Shown one piece after another: positions 1 through 8,167 of a stretch of 54,738 nt of DNA (the stretch's first letter is position 1; the number at the start of each line of letters is the position of its first letter). Made by a program: the position numbers and the translations under genes. Origin of the DNA: a virus; IMG/VR virus record IMGVR_UViG_3300002835_000249, positions 1 through 54,738 of that record, one strand, 5' to 3'. The notes beneath the pieces were generated by a model that did no database searches, was not told the DNA's origin, and saw only the letters and a program-made list of their open reading frames with translations.

Positions 1-2
1 CA

Positions 3-209
3 TATATCAACGAGAACCTTAATAAGGTTAAAACCGAGTTAACTGATTTAGTTAAACAAGTTAATGACAAAACAACTGAAATTAAGTTAAACGAAGTTAT
101 AACGTTGATAAAGCCAATATCTAACAAGTCGTCTGTAAAAGATGAACATTTAGTAGCATTACTTCAATATCAGCAACTAGCTGAGGAAATTAAGAAAGTA
201 AATGGATAA
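3..209 (+). CDS. C-terminal end of an unidentified phage protein (5' truncated)
   Basis: An open frame runs from the window edge to a TAA at 207-209 and gives 68 residues ending in EEIKKVNG. It is rich in Lys, Glu, Asn and Leu, with helix-like spacing (for example KVKTELTDLVKQVNDK) suggesting a coiled coil. The next gene starts inside it with an 8-base overlap, which supports co-translation. In T4-type genomes the portal (gp20) and small prohead core genes lie just upstream of the protease. This could be such a gene, but nothing in the visible part identifies it. Confidence 0.55.
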   Translation, partial: YINENLNKVKTELTDLVKQVNDKTTEIKLNEVITLIKPISNKSSVKDEHLVALLQYQQLAEEIKKVNG

Positions 210-849
210 GAAAAAATTAGGAATTAAACTTAAAAAAGAAACATCGGCCACAGGAACCGGTGCTTCTGTAACTCCAGGTGTTGGTATGGGCGTAGCTACA
301 AAATATGCTTTTAAGAAAAAAGTAAAAGAAGATGCCCCACAACTAGCAGCTGGTAAAGTAAAAGATAACTATGCTGTGTCTCATTTTGGTTTTACTAATG
401 CTCCATCTAAACCAAATCGTTCTTCAAAAGCAATTGACTATAAAGAACTATGGGAAGCAGGTGAATATGAGTCTTTAGCAGATATGTTAGCACAATTAGG
501 TGCTGAAGAAGATGCTGTTAAAGTACTTGTAAAAGCAGTTGAAATGGGAGCTTTAAAACCAACTGATGCTATTGAAATTGTTAAAAAAACAGTTAGCTTA
601 AATGAAGGATACGCTCAGTTTAGAAATGAAACTAAAATGCGTTCTAAACCAGATCAATTCCATCAAGCAGTTAAACAAATAAAAAGAAAAATGAACGAAA
701 TCAATCGTATATTTGAATACGTTGATCGTTTAAAAAGTGAATTAAGTGAAGGTGAAGATTTAAAATATAAAAAATATACTGAAAATGCATTCCAACAAAT
801 TAAAGAGAGTGCAAAATCATTATTTTTAAAATCTACAAAACTAAAATAA
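202..849 (+). CDS. Hypothetical prohead-region protein with TGTG-TPG N-terminal signature
   Basis: The product has 215 residues and no recognised enzyme domain. Residues 16-35 hold a Gly/Thr-rich stretch (ATGTGASVTPGVGMG) that resembles the segment around residues 60-75 of the capsid protein in this window. The middle (about 80-135) looks like short helical repeats (LWEAGEYESLADMLAQLG), and the C-terminal third is Lys/Glu-rich and probably coiled coil. It overlaps the preceding frame by 8 bases and is 1 base from the next gene, so the capsid-assembly genes are probably one operon. I infer a prohead core or head-associated structural role from position only. Confidence 0.75.
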   Translation: MDKKKLGIKLKKETSATGTGASVTPGVGMGVATKYAFKKKVKEDAPQLAAGKVKDNYAVSHFGFTNAPSKPNRSSKAIDYKELWEAGEYESLADMLAQLGAEEDAVKVLVKAVEMGALKPTDAIEIVKKTVSLNEGYAQFRNETKMRSKPDQFHQAVKQIKRKMNEINRIFEYVDRLKSELSEGEDLKYKKYTENAFQQIKESAKSLFLKSTKLK

Positions 850-850
850 A

Positions 851-1708
851 ATGGCAGATAATTTTGACATGAAACAATTCCTAGTTGAAAACAAATTAGG
901 TGCTTATTCTAAATTAAGAGAAAATCCAGAGCAACAATATTATGTTCATGATGAAGAAGGATTAGAAGAACCAATTGGTCCTTTCTCATTAGAACAAGCT
1001 AAAGCTGAAGTAATTAAACAAGGTGAAGGCTGGAAATTGATTGATGCTGAAACAGCTAAAGAAATTTGGTCACATTTAGGTGAAGGTGAAGCTGCTTATG
1101 AATATGAGAAAGGTAAAGCCGCTGGTGAAAAAGAAGAAAAAGAAAAATTAGCTAAAGAAGATCTAGGACAAGATCGTACTGATGCTGAAGCTGAAAAAAT
1201 GATGGATTTCTTAGCTGAGAAAAATGTAGAAGAAGCAAGTCAAGGTAGTCTTATGGCTATTGATAGAATTGAAGAAATTGTTAGTAATTTAGCTCGCAAT
1301 ATCTCAACTAGTTCAAATATTCCAACACAAGAAAAAATAGGTTTAGTACAAGCTCTTAAAGAATTAAAAGACTTAGTTGAAGATTTAGGTGTTGAACTTG
1401 AAATGAATGAAACTAAAAAACCAGTAAAAGAAGGTGAAGATATTTTCGCTGATATTGAAGATGATCTTATGCATGGAACTGATAGTAAGAGAGATCAAAT
1501 TGAATACTTACAAGAAGTTATTGACTGGTGTCAAAATAAAATAGAGAAAATTAAAGACACTAATATGGATGAAGCTATGGGTGGTAAAAATCCAGAAGGT
1601 GATAAATTAGTATTACGCTTTTTAAAAGGTGTAGCTAAAAAATTTGACTACCCTGTAGCACAAGCTGCTATATTTGTTAAAGATACAATTAAAAGTTTAG
1701 GATATTAA
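851..1708 (+). CDS. Acidic prohead-core-like hypothetical protein
   Basis: The product has 285 residues, is strongly charged (many Glu and Lys) and is probably mostly helical. Its N-terminus, MKQFLVENKLGAYSKL from residue 7, resembles the short amphipathic leaders of T4-type prohead proteins that are trimmed by the gp21 protease after L/I-x-E sites; FLVE at residues 10-13 would fit. It lies between two other small head-region genes, two prohead-core-type positions upstream of the protease. A role as a gp67/gp68-like core component is plausible, but I do not recognise the family with certainty. Confidence 0.75.
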   Translation: MADNFDMKQFLVENKLGAYSKLRENPEQQYYVHDEEGLEEPIGPFSLEQAKAEVIKQGEGWKLIDAETAKEIWSHLGEGEAAYEYEKGKAAGEKEEKEKLAKEDLGQDRTDAEAEKMMDFLAEKNVEEASQGSLMAIDRIEEIVSNLARNISTSSNIPTQEKIGLVQALKELKDLVEDLGVELEMNETKKPVKEGEDIFADIEDDLMHGTDSKRDQIEYLQEVIDWCQNKIEKIKDTNMDEAMGGKNPEGDKLVLRFLKGVAKKFDYPVAQAAIFVKDTIKSLGY

Positions 1709-1710
1709 TT

Positions 1711-1836
1711 ATGGCAAAAGCAATAAGAGGCGAAAGCCGCAAAGTTACATTTGGTAAACGTAAAGGCGGTAACGCTAAAAAATCATATAACAAACATAGC
1801 CCTCGCCCAAAAGCATATCGTGGTCAGGGCCGTTAA
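1711..1836 (+). CDS. 41-residue highly basic protein
   Basis: The ATG lies 2 bases after the previous stop. The frame encodes 41 residues, of which roughly a third are Lys or Arg (for example VTFGKRKGGNAKKSYNK and a C-terminal YRGQGR). It is too short for standard gene callers but has coding-like composition and fits exactly into the operon gap. Small basic proteins occur at this place in T4-type head clusters (gp67/gp68 region), so it may be a core or DNA-associated head component. Function is unknown. Confidence 0.7.
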   Translation: MAKAIRGESRKVTFGKRKGGNAKKSYNKHSPRPKAYRGQGR

Positions 1837-1843
1837 TATTTAT
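1835..1843 (+). promoter_or_regulatory. ATATTTAT motif, putative late promoter
   Basis: AATATTTAT overlaps the stop of the 41-residue gene and ends 4 bases before the ATG at 1848. The same 4-base spacing occurs before the genes at 22800, 44446 and 50468. Confidence 0.45.
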
Positions 1844-1847
1844 TAGT

Positions 1848-3530
1848 ATGAAAAAACCAATCAACGAAATAGAAAGACTTAAACTTATCGCTGGTTTAAT
1901 TAACGAAATTAATTATAATGACTCAGTATACGGCGTTAAAAGAACAACATTAACTGAGGGTAAAAAGAAAAAAGAAGTTAAAGAATTATCTATAGACGTT
2001 GCTAACCCGTACGAATACCGTATGGGTCTTCAATATGAACTAGAGCAAATGGATGACTATAGTAATGAATCTTTAGAAAAAGCTAAATCAATTGTATTGA
2101 AGAACTTAGCTAAAGATGTTAACTTCTATACTACTTTACTTAACCAAGATCAATCACCTTATAAGTTTGAAGCTCCTGAAACAGACAAACCAGGTATGCA
2201 AGCTAAAGCTGATGGTTATTTAAAGAAAGAATTAAAGAAAGATGCTAAAGCTAATGTACAAGATACATTAGGTAAAAAAGAAGCAGGTAAGAAAAAACCT
2301 AAAGGTGTTAAAGTAATGCCTGATAAAGGTGTAACTGGCTCTGAAAAAACCATTAAAGAGAATCTTATTAATGAGGTAATATTAAAAGTATATCATTATG
2401 ATCCCTCATCAGGTGATTTAGAAGATGTGGATGTTGAATATTTTAGTTCTGAAGAAGAAGCTAAAAAAGCTGCTTTAGCTCATCATTGGCAAATAGCTTT
2501 TGATAATGGAGATACAGATCTTAGTAAAGAAGATTTTATATCTCAAACTAACTTTGATGACTTTGAACCATATAACAACTACGATTATAAAATAGTATCT
2601 GATAAAGGTAATATTAAAGAAGGATTAGAAGTTACACAAGATGATAATCAAATACATATATCAGCTGACAGTGGTGACTATAGTGGATTTGTAGAGAAAG
2701 ATGGTAAGGTAAGTTTTTCTTTAGATTTTGAATTTGATATGGATAGAATAGAGGATGAATTTGGTGAAGAAGGTATTACTGATGATAACTGGAGAGATGT
2801 TTTAGGACCAGACCATGCTTTTGTTAAAATTATAGATAAGATTGGCGGTGATATTGAAGCAGCAGGTGATTATGTTATGATCACTGTTGACGCTGATAAA
2901 TTAAAATCTATTAAAGAAGGATTAGAAGAAGCTTCAAAAGATCCACATGACAAAGCTAAGGTAATGAAAGTGGATGGTAAATTCGAAGTTTATACAACTC
3001 AAGATGGTGAAATAAAAACATTCGATAAAGAAGCTGATGCTAAAGCATTTGCTGATAAATATAACAGTAAGAATGTTAAAGAAGGTTCATTCATGGGTGG
3101 TGTTGACTTAGGTACTTCATTTGACAAAATGAAAGGACAAATGAATGCTGAAGAAGAATTTAATTCATTAATGTCTAAGTATGACTGGTATTATGAAATG
3201 AGCGATGATCCACGTGCTTATGATCGTGGAACAGCTATGAATAGTAAATTAAAGATGTTAGGTAAGCAAATTGGTGTTGATAAAGCTATTGAATTATTCA
3301 ACTCTAAAGCTCCATCTGATAGAAAAATAACATCTTCTTTCTTTATGGAAGGTGAAGATAAGCATTCTAAAATTAAAGAAGCATTAAAAGCTGCTTTAAA
3401 GAAAGCTTTAAAAGAAGAAGATCCAGCTATGGCTAGAATAGAAAAAGACGAAGAAGCCGCTGAAAAAGCTTTAGCACAAATATTAACAAAGAAAGCAGCT
3501 GTATTAGCTAAACCAGGAACCCAAGGATAA
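1848..3530 (+). CDS. Multidomain prohead core/scaffold-associated protein
   Basis: The product has 560 residues, is acidic overall and appears to be built of several small domains. The N-terminus (IERLKLIAGLINE, residues 8-20) has the RL.LAG pattern seen in T4-type scaffold proteins and at the C-terminus of the scaffold gene here (RMQQLAGI). A domain near 370-406 (KVDGKFEVYTTQDGEIKTF) looks like a small alpha/beta unit. Domain junctions carry IKE or VKE (169-171, 256-258, 355-357, 410-412, 509-511) and INE (18-20, 174-176), which match the L/I-x-E rule for gp21 cleavage. The C-terminus is Lys/Ala/Glu-rich and helical. It overlaps the protease gene by 1 base. I infer an internal head protein cut during maturation. 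Confidence 0.7.
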   Translation: MKKPINEIERLKLIAGLINEINYNDSVYGVKRTTLTEGKKKKEVKELSIDVANPYEYRMGLQYELEQMDDYSNESLEKAKSIVLKNLAKDVNFYTTLLNQDQSPYKFEAPETDKPGMQAKADGYLKKELKKDAKANVQDTLGKKEAGKKKPKGVKVMPDKGVTGSEKTIKENLINEVILKVYHYDPSSGDLEDVDVEYFSSEEEAKKAALAHHWQIAFDNGDTDLSKEDFISQTNFDDFEPYNNYDYKIVSDKGNIKEGLEVTQDDNQIHISADSGDYSGFVEKDGKVSFSLDFEFDMDRIEDEFGEEGITDDNWRDVLGPDHAFVKIIDKIGGDIEAAGDYVMITVDADKLKSIKEGLEEASKDPHDKAKVMKVDGKFEVYTTQDGEIKTFDKEADAKAFADKYNSKNVKEGSFMGGVDLGTSFDKMKGQMNAEEEFNSLMSKYDWYYEMSDDPRAYDRGTAMNSKLKMLGKQIGVDKAIELFNSKAPSDRKITSSFFMEGEDKHSKIKEALKAALKKALKEEDPAMARIEKDEEAAEKALAQILTKKAAVLAKPGTQG

Positions 3531-4159
3531 TGAACAAACAAGTATTAATAGAATATTATTCATTTACACCTTCGCCTCGTGCTTTGCATGAGGCAAAGTT
3601 GTCTCCATCTAAAAACTTAATTGTTGAAGGTGTAGTACAACGCGCAGATGCTAAAAACCAAAACGGACGTGTTTATCCTAAAGATACATTAGAACGTGAA
3701 GTAGAAAAATATATAGCTGGACCTATAGCTGAAAATAGAGCATTAGGTGAATTAGACCACCCAGATTCATCAATCATTAACTTAAAGAATGTATGTCATA
3801 ACATTAAGTCTTTATGGTGGGATGGTGATGATTTAATGGGTAAAATTGAAGTATTACCTACACCAAGTGGTAATATATTAAAAGAATTATTTTTAAATAA
3901 TATAACTGTTGGTATTTCTTCTCGTGGTATGGGTTCAGTAAAACCACTAGGTGAAGGAACAATGGAGGTACAAGATGACTTTGAATTATTATGTTGGGAT
4001 TTTGTTTCAACACCATCAACTCAAGGTGCATTTATGAGACCAACAGGACTAAGTGAAAGTTATGTACCTGGTACTCGTTCATTTGGTAAGTATACTAAAG
4101 TAAATAATTTAATTTCAGAAATTATTTGTAGCCAAACAGGTGTTTGCTGCATTAGATAA
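3530..4159 (+). CDS. 21: Prohead core maturation protease, T4 gp21-like
   Basis: The product has 209 residues, close to T4 gp21 (212). Like gp21 it should be a serine protease of the herpesvirus-assemblin-like fold that works inside the prohead, cutting scaffold, core proteins and capsid N-termini after L/I-x-E. Visible hallmarks are the NGRVYP segment near residue 45, the His-containing GELDHPD near 72-78 and the Ser-containing GISSRGMG near 130-137, spaced as in the family. The start overlaps the previous gene's stop by one base. It is followed by a strong terminator at 4191, which separates it from the scaffold gene. Confidence 0.9.
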   Translation: MNKQVLIEYYSFTPSPRALHEAKLSPSKNLIVEGVVQRADAKNQNGRVYPKDTLEREVEKYIAGPIAENRALGELDHPDSSIINLKNVCHNIKSLWWDGDDLMGKIEVLPTPSGNILKELFLNNITVGISSRGMGSVKPLGEGTMEVQDDFELLCWDFVSTPSTQGAFMRPTGLSESYVPGTRSFGKYTKVNNLISEIICSQTGVCCIR

Positions 4160-4190
4160 GCCCCGCTATAGTCTCAGTATTATAGCTCTG

Positions 4191-4219
4191 AACCCAGCCC
4201 CGTAAGGCTGGGTTTCATT
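4191..4219 (+). terminator. Intrinsic terminator after the protease gene
   Basis: A perfect 9-bp stem (AACCCAGCC at 4191-4199, GGCTGGGTT at 4206-4214) with a 6-base loop is followed by a T-rich stretch. It ends the prohead-core operon. Confidence 0.85.
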
Positions 4220-4243
4220 TTTATCGCTTTGAGCACTTTTCAC

Positions 4244-4251
4244 ATATTTAT
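4244..4251 (+). promoter_or_regulatory. ATATTTAT motif, putative late promoter for scaffold and capsid genes
   Basis: The motif lies 30 bases after the terminator and 101 bases before the scaffold ATG. It would give a leader of about 95 bases containing two hairpins. Confidence 0.55.
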
Positions 4252-4264
4252 GAACATCCCACAT

Positions 4265-4351
4265 ATGAGATCTCCAATATCTCATTAATTTAACGTTTTT
4301 AATCTTATATTGCTTCCCCTACTAATAAGCAATCAAAAAGGAGAAAATTCA
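4265..4351 (+). promoter_or_regulatory. Structured scaffold-gene leader with consensus Shine-Dalgarno
   Basis: Two inverted repeats are visible: ATGAGAT (4265-4271) with ATCTCAT (4279-4285), and ATTGCTT (4309-4315) with AAGCAAT (4327-4333). Directly after the second comes AAAGGAG (4337-4343), 9 bases before the ATG. A consensus Shine-Dalgarno is rare in this window, which suggests that scaffold translation is set deliberately high or is regulated. Confidence 0.5.
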
Positions 4352-4352
4352 G

Positions 4353-5690
4353 ATGACAAATCAAGAATTATTCAGTCAAGCAATTGCTGATGCTAAAGCT
4401 GTTCGCGACGCTGCAGTAGCAAATGCTAAAGCCGCTCTTGAAGAAACATTTACTCCAAAAATCATGTCTATGCTTTCAGCTAAATTAAATGAGTTGGAAG
4501 AAGAAGGATTAGAAGAGAAAATGGAAAAAGAAGAAGAAGGCTACAAAAAAGAAGAAGGCCATGAAGCCGAAATTGGTTATGGAGCTGCTTCACAAAAACC
4601 TCAAATTGAAGGTGAAATGGAAGAAGCTGACAACATGGAAGAAGCTGATCTAGAAGAAATCTTAGCCCAACTTGAAGCTGAAGAAAAAGGCAAGAAAGAA
4701 GAAGGCAAAGAAGAAATGGAAGAAGCTAAAAAAGAAGTAGAGGAAGGTAAAAAAGAAGTTGAAGAAGCTAAGAAAAAAGACAACGACAAAAAAGAAAAAG
4801 TTGAAGAGTCTTTAGAAGAAGCTGAAGGTGACGACGAAGTTACTGAACTCACTGTCGATGAGCTTAAAGACATTATCCGTGACGTATTAAAAGACGTAAT
4901 GGGTAGTGGAGAAGAAGCTGGTGAAGAAGAACTTGAAATGGATGATGAAGCTGGTGAAGAAGAGGAAACTGAAGATGAAGAATCTATCAGCCTCGATGAA
5001 TTATTAGCTGAATTAGACAAAGAAGAAGGTAAGAAAGTTGAAGAGAAAAAAGAAGTTGAGGAAAAGAAAGAAAAAGTTGAAGAAGCCACAGAAGTAGAAG
5101 AAGGCATCTCTGATGTTAAAAATTTCTTCTTAAAAGTAGCTGATGACATTAAAAAAGGACTTGGTTTAGCATGTGTTCAAGAATACAATGCTGCTATCAA
5201 AGCTGGTAAATCAGACAAAGAAGCAAGAATCATATATGACACTTGCTTATCTGGTGAAAAAGGCGGATTCCAAGGTCCATCTGTTACTAAAGCTACATCT
5301 GGTATCGCTGAAAAGAAAGATGAAATGGAAGAAGCTAAGAAAGACTTAGAAGAAGCTATTTCTACTATCAAGACTTTGCAAACTGAACTTAACGAAGTTA
5401 ATCTCTTAAATGCGAAACTTCTTTATACAAATAAGATCTTCAAAGCTAAGTCTTTAAATGAAGCTCAAAAAGTTAAGGTATTAAAAGCTTTTGATAAAGC
5501 TACAAATGTAAGCGAAGTTAAAACTGTTTACAACACTTTATCTGAGTCTTTTGAAACTAAAACTAAAACTACAATTAAAGAATCAGTTGGATTTGCTTCT
5601 AAAGCAGTAGGTGTTGCCCCTGCCCAACCGATTGTAGAAGGTGATGCCGCTATTCGCCGTATGCAACAATTAGCGGGAATCGTAAAATAA
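4353..5690 (+). CDS. 22: Prohead scaffolding core protein, T4 gp22-like
   Basis: The product has 445 residues and is extremely rich in Glu and Lys, with long predicted coiled coils (about 45-250 and 320-370), as expected for the major internal scaffold around which the capsid protein assembles and which gp21 later degrades. The position between protease and capsid protein is the T4 order. The C-terminus RRMQQLAGIVK matches the scaffold C-terminal pattern of T4-type phages. It is longer than T4 gp22 (269), mainly through expansion of the Glu/Lys-rich region. A more globular insert with two Cys lies near 255-310. The start is supported by the AGGAG ribosome site. Confidence 0.85.
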   Translation: MTNQELFSQAIADAKAVRDAAVANAKAALEETFTPKIMSMLSAKLNELEEEGLEEKMEKEEEGYKKEEGHEAEIGYGAASQKPQIEGEMEEADNMEEADLEEILAQLEAEEKGKKEEGKEEMEEAKKEVEEGKKEVEEAKKKDNDKKEKVEESLEEAEGDDEVTELTVDELKDIIRDVLKDVMGSGEEAGEEELEMDDEAGEEEETEDEESISLDELLAELDKEEGKKVEEKKEVEEKKEKVEEATEVEEGISDVKNFFLKVADDIKKGLGLACVQEYNAAIKAGKSDKEARIIYDTCLSGEKGGFQGPSVTKATSGIAEKKDEMEEAKKDLEEAISTIKTLQTELNEVNLLNAKLLYTNKIFKAKSLNEAQKVKVLKAFDKATNVSEVKTVYNTLSESFETKTKTTIKESVGFASKAVGVAPAQPIVEGDAAIRRMQQLAGIVK

Positions 5691-5719
5691 ACAATTTAAA
5701 AAACAAAAATTCATTCAAA

Positions 5720-7387
5720 ATGAGTCAAATTCAATCTTTAATCGAATCTGCTAACCCATGGCAGTCACAGCAAGGCGAGGCTTCTCGTTTAGCTAACAAG
5801 TGGGAAAAATCAGGTTTGTTAGAAGGTCTTACTGACTACAACAAATCTAATATGGCTGTAATGCTTGAGAACCAAGCTAAGCAATTAGTTGTTGAGCAGT
5901 CAAACACTGGAACTGGTGGTACTTTTACTCCAGGAACTGGTGAGCAGTGGGCTGGCGTAGCTTTACCACTCGTTCGTAAGGTATTCGGACAAATCGCTTC
6001 TAAAGAATTCGTTTCTGTACAACCAATGAGCTTACCAGCTGGTTTAGTGTTCTTCTTAGATTTCCAATACGGAACTAATAAAGATCCATTCACTTCTGGT
6101 AATTCACTTTATGGTACAGCTTACACTCAAGGTGATTCTGGCTTTGGTAACTTAGCTCAGGGTGGTCTTTATGGTGCTGGCCGTTGGGGTTATTCAGTTA
6201 ACCAATTCTCAGCTTCATTAACTAATGCTACAAATGCAGCTGCTGCTACATTTGATGCTATCAACTGGGATTCTGATTATTCTCAGTCTATTGTTAATAG
6301 CAAGATCATTCAAATTTCTTTCACAACTGGTTCAGCTGGTTTCCCAACTAACTTTGATGTGAATGGTGTTCGTGATCTTTATTTGATCGATGGTACTCCT
6401 GCTTCTCCAGGAACTGTTATCACTTCAGCTACATTATTACCTCAGTTTACTACAATTGCTGGTGGTACAGTTAAGTTATTCGTAACTGCTTCTGGTGTTG
6501 CTGCTGTTAACGCTATCACAGGTGGTATGACTTTATTCTTCAACAAGAAGACTGCTGATAACGCTCGTGGTGATTTCGAAGATGCTGCTGGTGCTGGTTA
6601 TCCAAACGCAGAAAGCAATACAGAAATCGTAATCCCAGAGATCAATGTACAATTACGTTCTGAGACTATTGCTGCTAAAACTCGTAAGTTAAAAGCACAA
6701 TGGACTCCAGAATTCGCTCAAGACTTAAACGCTTACCAAAACTTGGATGCTGAAGCTGAATTAACTTCTATGTTATCAGAGTACATCTCTTTAGAGATCG
6801 ACTTAGAAATCATGGATATGTTAATCCAGAACGCTCCAATCGTTGAACAATGGTCAGCTAAAGTGGGCGGTACTGTAACTGCAGGTTCATCTAACATTGC
6901 TTACAACACATCAGGTGTTTATTACACTCAGATGACTTGGTTCCAAACTTTAGGTATCAAATTACAAAAAGTTTCTAACCAAATTCACCAACGTACTTTA
7001 CGTGGTGGTGCTAATTTCATGGTAGTTTCTCCAACTGTAGCTACTATCCTTGAGTCAATTCCAGGATTTGCAGCTGATACAGACGGTGCAGCTGACAACA
7101 TGAAGTATGCATTCGGCGTACAGAAAATTGGTCAATTAAACAGCCGTTACAAAGTTTACAAGAATCCTTACATGATCGAGAATACCATCTTAATGGGATT
7201 CCGTGGTAACCAATTCTTAGAAACTGGTGCTGTTTATGCTCCATATATTCCATTGATCATGACTCCATTAGTGTACGATCCAAATACCTTCACTCCAAGA
7301 AAAGGTATCATGACTCGTTACGCGAAGAAAATGGTACGTCCTGAATTCTACGGTAAGGTATTTATTGCTGACTTACAAGTTATCTAA
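5720..7387 (+). CDS. 23: Major capsid protein, T4 gp23-like
   Basis: The product has 555 residues (T4 gp23 precursor is 521). The N-terminal region KWEKSGLLEGL (about 28-38), the SNMAVMLENQAKQLVVE segment (41-57), and ALPLVRKVFGQIASKEFVSVQP followed by LPAGLVFFLDFQYG near 83-117 are classic for this HK97-fold family. The gp21 protease probably removes about the first 57 residues, for which VVE is a candidate cut site. A variable insertion of roughly 100 residues (about 185-290, Gly/Thr/Ala-rich) probably forms a surface domain. The C-terminus (RKGIMTRYAKKMVRPEFYG) is also conserved. A strong terminator follows, consistent with a very highly expressed gene. Confidence 0.95.
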   Translation: MSQIQSLIESANPWQSQQGEASRLANKWEKSGLLEGLTDYNKSNMAVMLENQAKQLVVEQSNTGTGGTFTPGTGEQWAGVALPLVRKVFGQIASKEFVSVQPMSLPAGLVFFLDFQYGTNKDPFTSGNSLYGTAYTQGDSGFGNLAQGGLYGAGRWGYSVNQFSASLTNATNAAAATFDAINWDSDYSQSIVNSKIIQISFTTGSAGFPTNFDVNGVRDLYLIDGTPASPGTVITSATLLPQFTTIAGGTVKLFVTASGVAAVNAITGGMTLFFNKKTADNARGDFEDAAGAGYPNAESNTEIVIPEINVQLRSETIAAKTRKLKAQWTPEFAQDLNAYQNLDAEAELTSMLSEYISLEIDLEIMDMLIQNAPIVEQWSAKVGGTVTAGSSNIAYNTSGVYYTQMTWFQTLGIKLQKVSNQIHQRTLRGGANFMVVSPTVATILESIPGFAADTDGAADNMKYAFGVQKIGQLNSRYKVYKNPYMIENTILMGFRGNQFLETGAVYAPYIPLIMTPLVYDPNTFTPRKGIMTRYAKKMVRPEFYGKVFIADLQVI

Positions 7388-7405
7388 TAAATAACCCTTA
7401 GAGTT

Positions 7406-7442
7406 AAAGAAAGACCCGAGCGCAAGCTCGGGTTTTTTCTTT
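7406..7442 (+). terminator. Strong intrinsic terminator after the capsid gene
   Basis: ACCCGAGC (7414-7421) pairs with GCTCGGGT (7426-7433) around a GCAA tetraloop. Flanking AAAGAAA and TTTTTTCTTT extend the stem and supply the T tract. Confidence 0.92.
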
Positions 7443-7443
7443 C

Positions 7444-7451
7444 ATATTTAT
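7444..7451 (+). promoter_or_regulatory. ATATTTAT motif, putative late promoter for phoH-like gene
   Basis: The motif immediately follows the capsid terminator and ends 15 bases before the ATG at 7467. Confidence 0.55.
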
Positions 7452-7466
7452 AGCAAATAATGTTAT

Positions 7467-8135
7467 ATGCGTGAACCAAATCGTGAGAGGAAGAATGACA
7501 TTAAATCTATTAATGCGTTACAGTTAAATGAAGAACAAAAAGAAGCAAAACGATTAATAGTAGAAAATCAAGTAGTAATTATAACAGGTAGAGCGGGATC
7601 AGGTAAATCATTAGTATGTGCTCAAGCCGCCTTAGATTTTCTTAAGAAAAAACAAATTAGTTGTATATATAATACTCGCGCAGCTATTGAAGTAGGTAAA
7701 TCATTAGGATTTCTACCAGGTGATATTAATGGTAAGTTTGATCCATACATGGAAGCATTAGTTGAAAATCTAGTTAAATGTTGTTCAAATAAAAATGAAG
7801 TACCTGAATTAATTGAGGAAGGTAAAGTTAAAGCTATGCCTGTACAATTTATTAGAGGTAAAACTATAGACGACATACTAATTGTAGAAGAGGCTCAAAA
7901 CCTAACTAAAGGCGAAATGTTAGCTATATTAACTCGTTTAGGTAAAACAGGTAAAATAGTGATTAACGGCGATAATGAGCAAACTGATATCAAAACACCT
8001 ACTGGTGAAATAAACGGGTTATCTTACGCTATTGAATTATCTAAAAAGATTGAAGAAATTAAGTGGATTAAACTAAAAGAAAACCACAGATCTGATTTAG
8101 TAGGTAAAATACTTGAATACGAATACGGGAAATAA
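7467..8135 (+). CDS. phoH: PhoH-like P-loop ATPase
   Basis: The product has 222 residues. A Walker A motif GRAGSGKS spans residues 41-48, and a Walker B-like segment DDILIVEEAQN ends at residue 145. The C-terminal LKENHRSDLVGKILE is typical of the PhoH/superfamily 1-like family, which is common in large marine and freshwater phages. The family couples ATP hydrolysis to nucleic acid work, and its role in phages is not settled. The gene stands alone between the capsid terminator and the neck genes, with its own promoter motif. Confidence 0.88.
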   Translation: MREPNRERKNDIKSINALQLNEEQKEAKRLIVENQVVIITGRAGSGKSLVCAQAALDFLKKKQISCIYNTRAAIEVGKSLGFLPGDINGKFDPYMEALVENLVKCCSNKNEVPELIEEGKVKAMPVQFIRGKTIDDILIVEEAQNLTKGEMLAILTRLGKTGKIVINGDNEQTDIKTPTGEINGLSYAIELSKKIEEIKWIKLKENHRSDLVGKILEYEYGK

Positions 8136-8137
8136 TA

Positions 8138-8145
8138 ATATTTAT
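8138..8145 (+). promoter_or_regulatory. ATATTTAT motif, putative late promoter for neck genes
   Basis: It lies just after the PhoH-like stop and overlaps the left arm of the inverted repeat at 8141-8167. Confidence 0.5.
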
Positions 8146-8167
8146 ATTAGAATAATACTAATATAAA
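8141..8167 (+). promoter_or_regulatory. Perfect 10-bp inverted repeat abutting the gp13-like start codon
   Basis: TTTATATTAG (8141-8150) and CTAATATAAA (8158-8167) flank a 7-base AATAATA loop. The last paired base is the A of the ATG. The left arm overlaps the ATATTTAT motif, so only read-through RNA would be expected to form the hairpin. Confidence 0.5.

Noticed and set aside
4601-5149. Minus-strand Ser-rich open frame opposite the scaffold gene
   Set aside because: It arises from GAA/GAG codons read in reverse (TTC/CTC); the plus-strand scaffold explains the sequence.
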